Below, one piece after another: positions 58,975 through 64,000 of a stretch of 64,000 bases of DNA. Within the stretch, counting starts at the first letter, position 1; each line of letters starts with the position of its first letter. Source of the DNA: Ignelater luminosus (taxonomy: Eukaryota > Arthropoda > Insecta > Coleoptera > Elateridae). The stretch spans positions 17,972 to 81,971 of the forward strand of contig VTPC01003962.1 of assembly GCA_011009095.1 (NCBI GenBank). The letters run 5' to 3'. The notes under the pieces are model-generated. The model was not told the origin of the DNA. It saw only the letters and a list, made by a program, of their open reading frames with translations, and did no database searches. Position numbers and translations under genes: made by a program.

Positions 58975-59113
58975 TTAGTGAATTTAAGTTGCACAAGATC
59001 GTAGTGTAATTAATATAACTATATTTTTATAAACAAACTACACAAAGCTTTTTTGATTTATTTAATAACAAAACAATAGAGTTAGTGAGATTCTTGTATT
59101 TTTTTCTTATTCG
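58975..59113 (+). other. Proctolin non-coding first exon
   Basis: It runs from the predicted start region to TTATTCG before the donor GTAAGT (59114). The intron ends at CATGTTTCAG (59210), giving a 97-bp intron. This makes the ATG at 59202 intronic and leaves 59226 as the first usable start. The start site itself is inferred. Confidence 0.55.
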
Positions 59114-59225
59114 GTAAGTTTTAGAACTTTGTCTAATTATGATGCAAAACTAAGAGTTTTTATCTTTAATAAATTTATTGTTGTGTTAATTTACAAATTT
59201 CATGTTTCAGAATTTTAAACGCATC

Positions 59226-59369
59226 ATGTCCGCCCAAAAAATTCTAATTACAGCTCTCTGTGTGATTATGGTTACTTTCTTATTTAATACCTGCGTCGTA
59301 GAAGGACGATATTTACCCACAAGGTCAAATACTGATAGATTAGACAAATTAAAAGAACTTTTAAAAGAA
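59226..59369 (+). CDS. Proc: Proctolin precursor, exon with signal peptide and RYLPT
   Basis: This exon encodes residues 1-48 of an 84-aa neuropeptide precursor. MSAQKILITALCVIMVTFLF and the following seven residues to VVEG form a signal peptide of about 27 residues. RYLPT, the sequence of the myotropic peptide proctolin, follows at once, then RSNTDRLDKLKELLKE. In known insect proctolin precursors the peptide lies directly after the signal sequence and is released at the following single Arg, as here. The exon ends at GAA|GTGAGT in phase 0. An exon-initial AATTTTAAACGCATC precedes the ATG. Confidence 0.95.
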
Positions 59370-59846
59370 GTGAGTAAATTATATAAGGTATTGTATTTGG
59401 TATTAGGGTATGTAGAACTTTGATAACTGATAGCAATACCAGAGCTAAGTTTGTTAACTATATCTAACGCGTCATTAAGTCTAATACTTATTAGAGTAGT
59501 ACTCAAAAGTATTGCTTTTAGAAGTAACTACACTGCTTTTTATGTAAATTCATTATCAAGTTCTGATTGCCTAAAATATTCATGGTAAAACATTAGATTT
59601 AAAATCTGGTTTAAAGTTATTTTATCAAAATTACAAAACCTTGAGGCAAAAACTTAAATTATATGGTTATGTTTGGTGGTTTATTGGCTGTGTTATTGTT
59701 GTTAGTTATCTTTTATCAGTGTTCAGCGGGTAAAATCCCTGCTAGCTTCGTAATGCAAGGAATTTCTTAAAAGACGCTTTTGTCTTGTGTATTCTTTCTA
59801 TAACTACATTTAAAAATAACGATGACAATATTCAATATATTTATAG

Positions 59847-59957
59847 CTTTTGGAAAGCGAAATAGAAAAAGAAGAATTTCAACCTGATGGCCCACCAAGA
59901 TGGCACCCAGAAAGTAAATTATTCTACAAAAGAGAAGTTCCAGCTCCAACTCAGTAA
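59847..59957 (+). CDS. Proc: Proctolin precursor, C-terminal exon
   Basis: After the acceptor TATTTATAG (59846), CTTTTGGAAAGC continues the frame as LLESEIEKEEFQPDGPPRWH and then PESKLFYKREVPAPTQ, stop TAA at 59955. The acidic helix LKELLKELLESEIEKEEF spanning the junction resembles the conserved spacer of proctolin precursors. A dibasic KR near the C-terminus could release EVPAPTQ. The polyadenylation signal AATAAA lies at 60045-60050. Confidence 0.9.
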   Translation, partial: LLESEIEKEEFQPDGPPRWHPESKLFYKREVPAPTQ

Positions 59958-60050
59958 CCTAAACGTTTCGACGCTGACCCATCGCCATGAACACGGATAA
60001 CGATTTCTGGATAAAAGCATGTTCTTTAGGTGATATTTTTAAACAATAAA

Positions 60051-63000
60051 ATTTAGATTTTAAGACAAAAAAGTAATATATATGTAAGATAAAAAAGACA
60101 ACTGAAATTACAATATCTTATGGTACTTCCCTTGCAAAGTTTTATTAATGTATCTTCAGAGGTGTATTAACAAAAAAATTAAAAAAAAATATGTGAAAAA
60201 GTTAGATGCATATTTATAAGAGACAATATTTGATGTCTGTCTGAAAATGAGTGACGTGCAGACTTTTAGAACATTTAGTACCGTCAAAAGTAGATTGTGT
60301 TAAAAAAAGTTATTTAAAAATATCAAAAAATGTCCATGTTAATCAAAAATCATTATTAGTGTTAGTGTGTAGTAGTAATAACATTGGCTGCACGTTACTG
60401 TAATTTTTCCGACAGTAATCAGTTGCAACTATTGTTTATTCATCAAAAATTCTAATAATAATGATAATAACAATGATTATAATTTTTAAAAAAGTGCAGA
60501 GTGTGGCAGAAAAGAACAATATATATATATCTTGCAAATTTCAGTTTATTATGGTTTTATTTTTAGTAATATTTGTTTGTTTTAGAATTAATTTAAATAT
60601 AATTTGGAAGCGTAATTAATTTACTTAATACTCGCCAAGAAGCAGCAATAGAAACATTTTGGAATTTTTAATATCTACATGTGTCTTATAAAAACAAATA
60701 AGTGTACAATAAAAAATTATGAATGTTTAAAAAAATATGCGTGTAAAATTGCAAAAATGACTGTTAAATAAATGAAGAGATTCTGAGATTATGTTTTCTT
60801 CATTCAGTTATTTAAAAACTTCTAGTTAGCTAATATAAATGAGAATCTAATGCACCGAACTGAAGCCTTTTGGCTGCTTTAAGAGGGAAAAAGTGTCACA
60901 GAAAAAAATATATAATTTGTTTATTGTTTACAAGTAAGAATGATAAAAATAATCCTTATATGTAGATAATTTATCAATCAGTAAGTCTGGCAAAAGTTTC
61001 TTTGGCATTACCAAAGTTGTTCTGTATAAAAGAATTTACTATTTCGTTCTTCAAAGGTGATTAAAAAAAATGTCTTGGAAAAACACCAGCGAGAAAAAAT
61101 TTCAATAATGCTATGCGTGAATATTTTCGAGTTTGATTCAGTTTCAGTCAAAAACTGAAAATCTTTCAAGAAACCTAAAAACAAACGTGGAAATTTCTGT
61201 AATTAGTTTATGATTGATTGGAACGTAAAACGAGATCTTGCAAAGAGAAAACTTTAATTGCAATTATATAAATTCTAATATTTAGTTATACTAGAAACGT
61301 TGTTAAGGTGAAATTTGGGTGGCCAAGCTAAAAAATTCTACATAAAATTACGTGCTATTGATTTACATATCCTCAAATTATGAACTCCTGAGAACTCTGG
61401 CTCATGTTGATCCACTACAGCGATAACTGTAAGTGTTGTTTAAAAATAAGGTCTACATAATACAATTTCTCATGGGTATGCCATCAGTTTTTGAAATGCC
61501 TTCTATCGAAGGCATTTATCAACCATGTCATGATAGATGATATAATAACTCAAATAATAACAGCAGCAAAAGAACCAGAGATAATTGCAAGATTGTTAAA
61601 TTTCTGCCATCCAAATTGAAATGTAAAATGTCAGTGTTACTTACCTTGTACATATCTTGTTTTTTTGACAAGATTCCATTTATAAGAGCAACAACATTGT
61701 TTTTGTTTCCAATTAAAAGAAGACTTCGAAGAAATTGTTTGAAAATCCAATGAGGGCAAAGCATTAGTTATACCTCATGTCTGAGATGCTTTTCGCTAAG
61801 TCAGAAAATGCTTCCAAGCGGTGACAGGTATCAGAAACCCCAAACATAGCAGCATCAAATCATTCGACATTTTGAAAATTTAATAAATTGTAAGTTTAAT
61901 TGTCGATAGTTCGTTATCAATCCATTTTTGGGGGTCTACTAAGGTCATCAAAGACAGTAAATATTAGAATTGATGTGGAACTATCATTAGACAAAAAATC
62001 ATCAATCTTTGATTAATGATAATTGATAACCCAGTTTTACGATCTAGTGGAAAGCATTTCAGATGAAGGTTCAATAATTCTAGGCCCATTCCAAGCTTTT
62101 TTGTAGTAGACGTACTACTAAAAACTGTAGTATTTGATGTCATTAAAAGTTTAGGTCAGGTCACAACCTAGGCAGAATCAATTTCATTTTTGGGACAATT
62201 ATAGTGCAAGCGTTAAGTAAACATTTCTTGCAGCCTGATTACGGTGATTAAGACCAAGTTGATTATTGGTTTTAACACCTGGTTTATTTAGTCTATTGTT
62301 TATTATTATTCTTCTTTTTCTTCCTCTTTTTATTTTTTGCAACATATGTGTGCTGAATGTTAATAGTAATGCACGTCCTAAAATGTTCTACGTCAGTTAA
62401 GTAAGTTTCTTAAATTAGATTTTGAAATGTAACTATTAGAATCTATTCGATGCGATTTGCAAAAACTTGAAGAAGTGTGAAGTGTTACTTGACAAAATTA
62501 GAGATCATGTAGTTCAACGAATGATTCTAAAAAAAATTGTTATGTTTTCTAGCTCTCATCTCTATTTCTCTTCTAGCACTTACTTTCAGTGGTGATTATT
62601 GGTGGCATTTTATTAACTTACTTAACTGCATCAACTATTAACAACCTGCTTCAAAAATCCAACATTTGGCTTAAGAGCTGCCGTGCTCCGTTCTGGTTAT
62701 TATAACACATTCTTGGAAATTTTCTAGAAATTCCAATGTTGGCATTGAGATTGTGTTACTGCATGTCAAAAAACTAGAAGTTTAAAAATTCCAAAGTCTG
62801 AGGTTACATATATGCTATTTGAAAACTGCATTCCCCTTCCCATGACGTTAACGATTGCAGTTGCAAAACAGTAGACCCACTGAATACAGCCTGTGCTCAT
62901 CCTGGCTTGGATATTTGCTTCCCAATGGGAAATGGAAGTGTTTGAGATAATAAAAGTACCTGTTTCAAAGATCTTAAATGACAAAACTATTTAATCGATG

Positions 63001-64000
63001 GTGTGTTTCTATACAAATTACCAAATAAATCCTAATAAATGTTTGGTTTGCCTCTGAAACCTTTGATGATGAGACAACATTTCGACTTTCAAAGAAAGTA
63101 CAAAAATATCTCAACTAAGTTTCTAAAAAAGACAATTCAATTAATAACCAAGGGGCTTGAATAAGCACAGAATTAAGAACAGGAAAACAATAAAAAATTA
63201 AAACTCTATACATACGCGGGAATGACGGCATTTTGGTACTGCATGGCCGAAGGCTTGGGCTCTCTTGGTTTTCATTCCAATACTTATATGAGAAAAAGGG
63301 ATTCTCTACTAATTTGAGATTCTTGTACTACTTACTAAATTGATGAACTCAACTTTAATGAATAGATTAAAACAACCGATTTTGAACTTGAAGCACCAAG
63401 AACAAATATTCAACACTATTAAGAAAACTAGACGTTATTTATTCTATCTTCAATTAACAGAAAGTCATACATGTTTTTAGAGAAATGAGGCAACTGAAAG
63501 ATTTTGTTCTTTTCATTGGAAAGCTGTGTGCGGAAAACTAACAGAAAACCATACAAAACGACAAAGACACTCAAGAAGCTCAAAACCACAGAAACGGTGC
63601 TTACAAGTCTGTAAGACTAAAGAAATTAATAGTTAAAATGGAAAAATATCAATGGAAGATTACCAAATTCAAATTTATGTTTTGCGTTGCATCCAGCAAA
63701 GAAATCAGAGATTAGAAATACTCTTTTGACGGAAAAATAAAAAACTAGGGACTAAAGTTATGGTAGCTGACACAAATTCATTCAACGATTTACTTATCTT
63801 GACTCGAATATTAATAGTTTAGTCAACACATAGTAAAAATATTCTTTGAAAAGCAGAGAAAGGAAAAATAGCTGCTTTTAGGATGTAGTGTTGCAAGCAG
63901 ATACATCTAATTGTGCACAGCATCATTACCTGAACCTTTACAAAACTTGAAACAAAAAAGGACTTTTAACCATGTACTTGCAGCCAACTATACAATTTCC
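60051..64000. other. Downstream of proctolin, no gene recognised
   Basis: AT-rich sequence with only short unrecognised frames (for example 61528-61764 and 62766-62984, both minus). No repeat boundary or RNA gene could be supported. Confidence 0.35.

Noticed and set aside
59202..59423. Reading the proctolin frame from the ATG at 59202 and through to 59423
   Set aside because: The ATG at 59202 lies within the acceptor tract CATGTTTCAG, and 59370 onward is GTGAGT, a donor. The spliced model gives a proper signal peptide start at 59226 and continues into the conserved tail exon.

Overview
The window is 64 kb of AT-rich, gene-poor, intron-bearing DNA from an animal nuclear genome, almost certainly an insect and probably a beetle (inference). 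The evidence is a proctolin neuropeptide precursor gene, an insect-style PPP1R15 (GADD34) gene split by a 14.7-kb intron, and a dense layering of insect-type transposons (mariner, Tc1-like, DDE elements with long inverted repeats, hAT, BEL/Pao). There is no sign of prokaryotic, organellar or viral-genome organisation, and I saw no tRNA, rRNA or CRISPR.

Only two genes are supported, both on the plus strand. (1) PPP1R15: exon 22274-23446 and last exon 38169-38387 encode a 463-aa regulatory subunit that recruits protein phosphatase 1 to eIF2-alpha. The PP1-docking motif KVRF is assembled across the splice junction. A perfect CRE/ATF palindrome and two overlapping upstream ORFs lie 5' of the start codon, an architecture that fits stress-response control. 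(2) Proctolin: TATA box at 58945, non-coding first exon, coding exons 59226-59369 and 59847-59957. They encode an 84-aa precursor in which the peptide RYLPT directly follows the signal peptide.

Layout. 1-1.5 kb: a hAT miniature element inside a ~130-bp tandem repeat, a hAT/CGGBP1-like coding relic and a small MITE. 3-6.4 kb: a transposon with long inverted repeats, split by a young but defective mariner and abutted by a hAT-like element that itself carries a Tc1-type MITE. 7-9.7 kb: a relative of the first element and a large inverted duplication. 9.7-19.7 kb: no gene recognised. 19.8-20.4 kb: a foldback element interrupted by a transposon end. 22-38 kb: PPP1R15, whose intron holds at least seven transposon insertions. 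40-44.5 kb: inverted-repeat elements and a Tc1-like relic. 48.3-48.9 kb: a decayed satellite array. 49.9-52.3 kb: a full-length dead Tc1-like element inside a hAT-like element. 53.0-56.9 kb: an internally deleted BEL/Pao retrotransposon. 58.9-60.05 kb: proctolin. 60-64 kb: no gene seen.

The most unusual signal is a conserved core about 31 bp from the ends of at least four otherwise different TA-flanked inverted-repeat elements. It suggests one transposase lineage mobilising several non-autonomous families. No wholly new biological system could be demonstrated from sequence alone.
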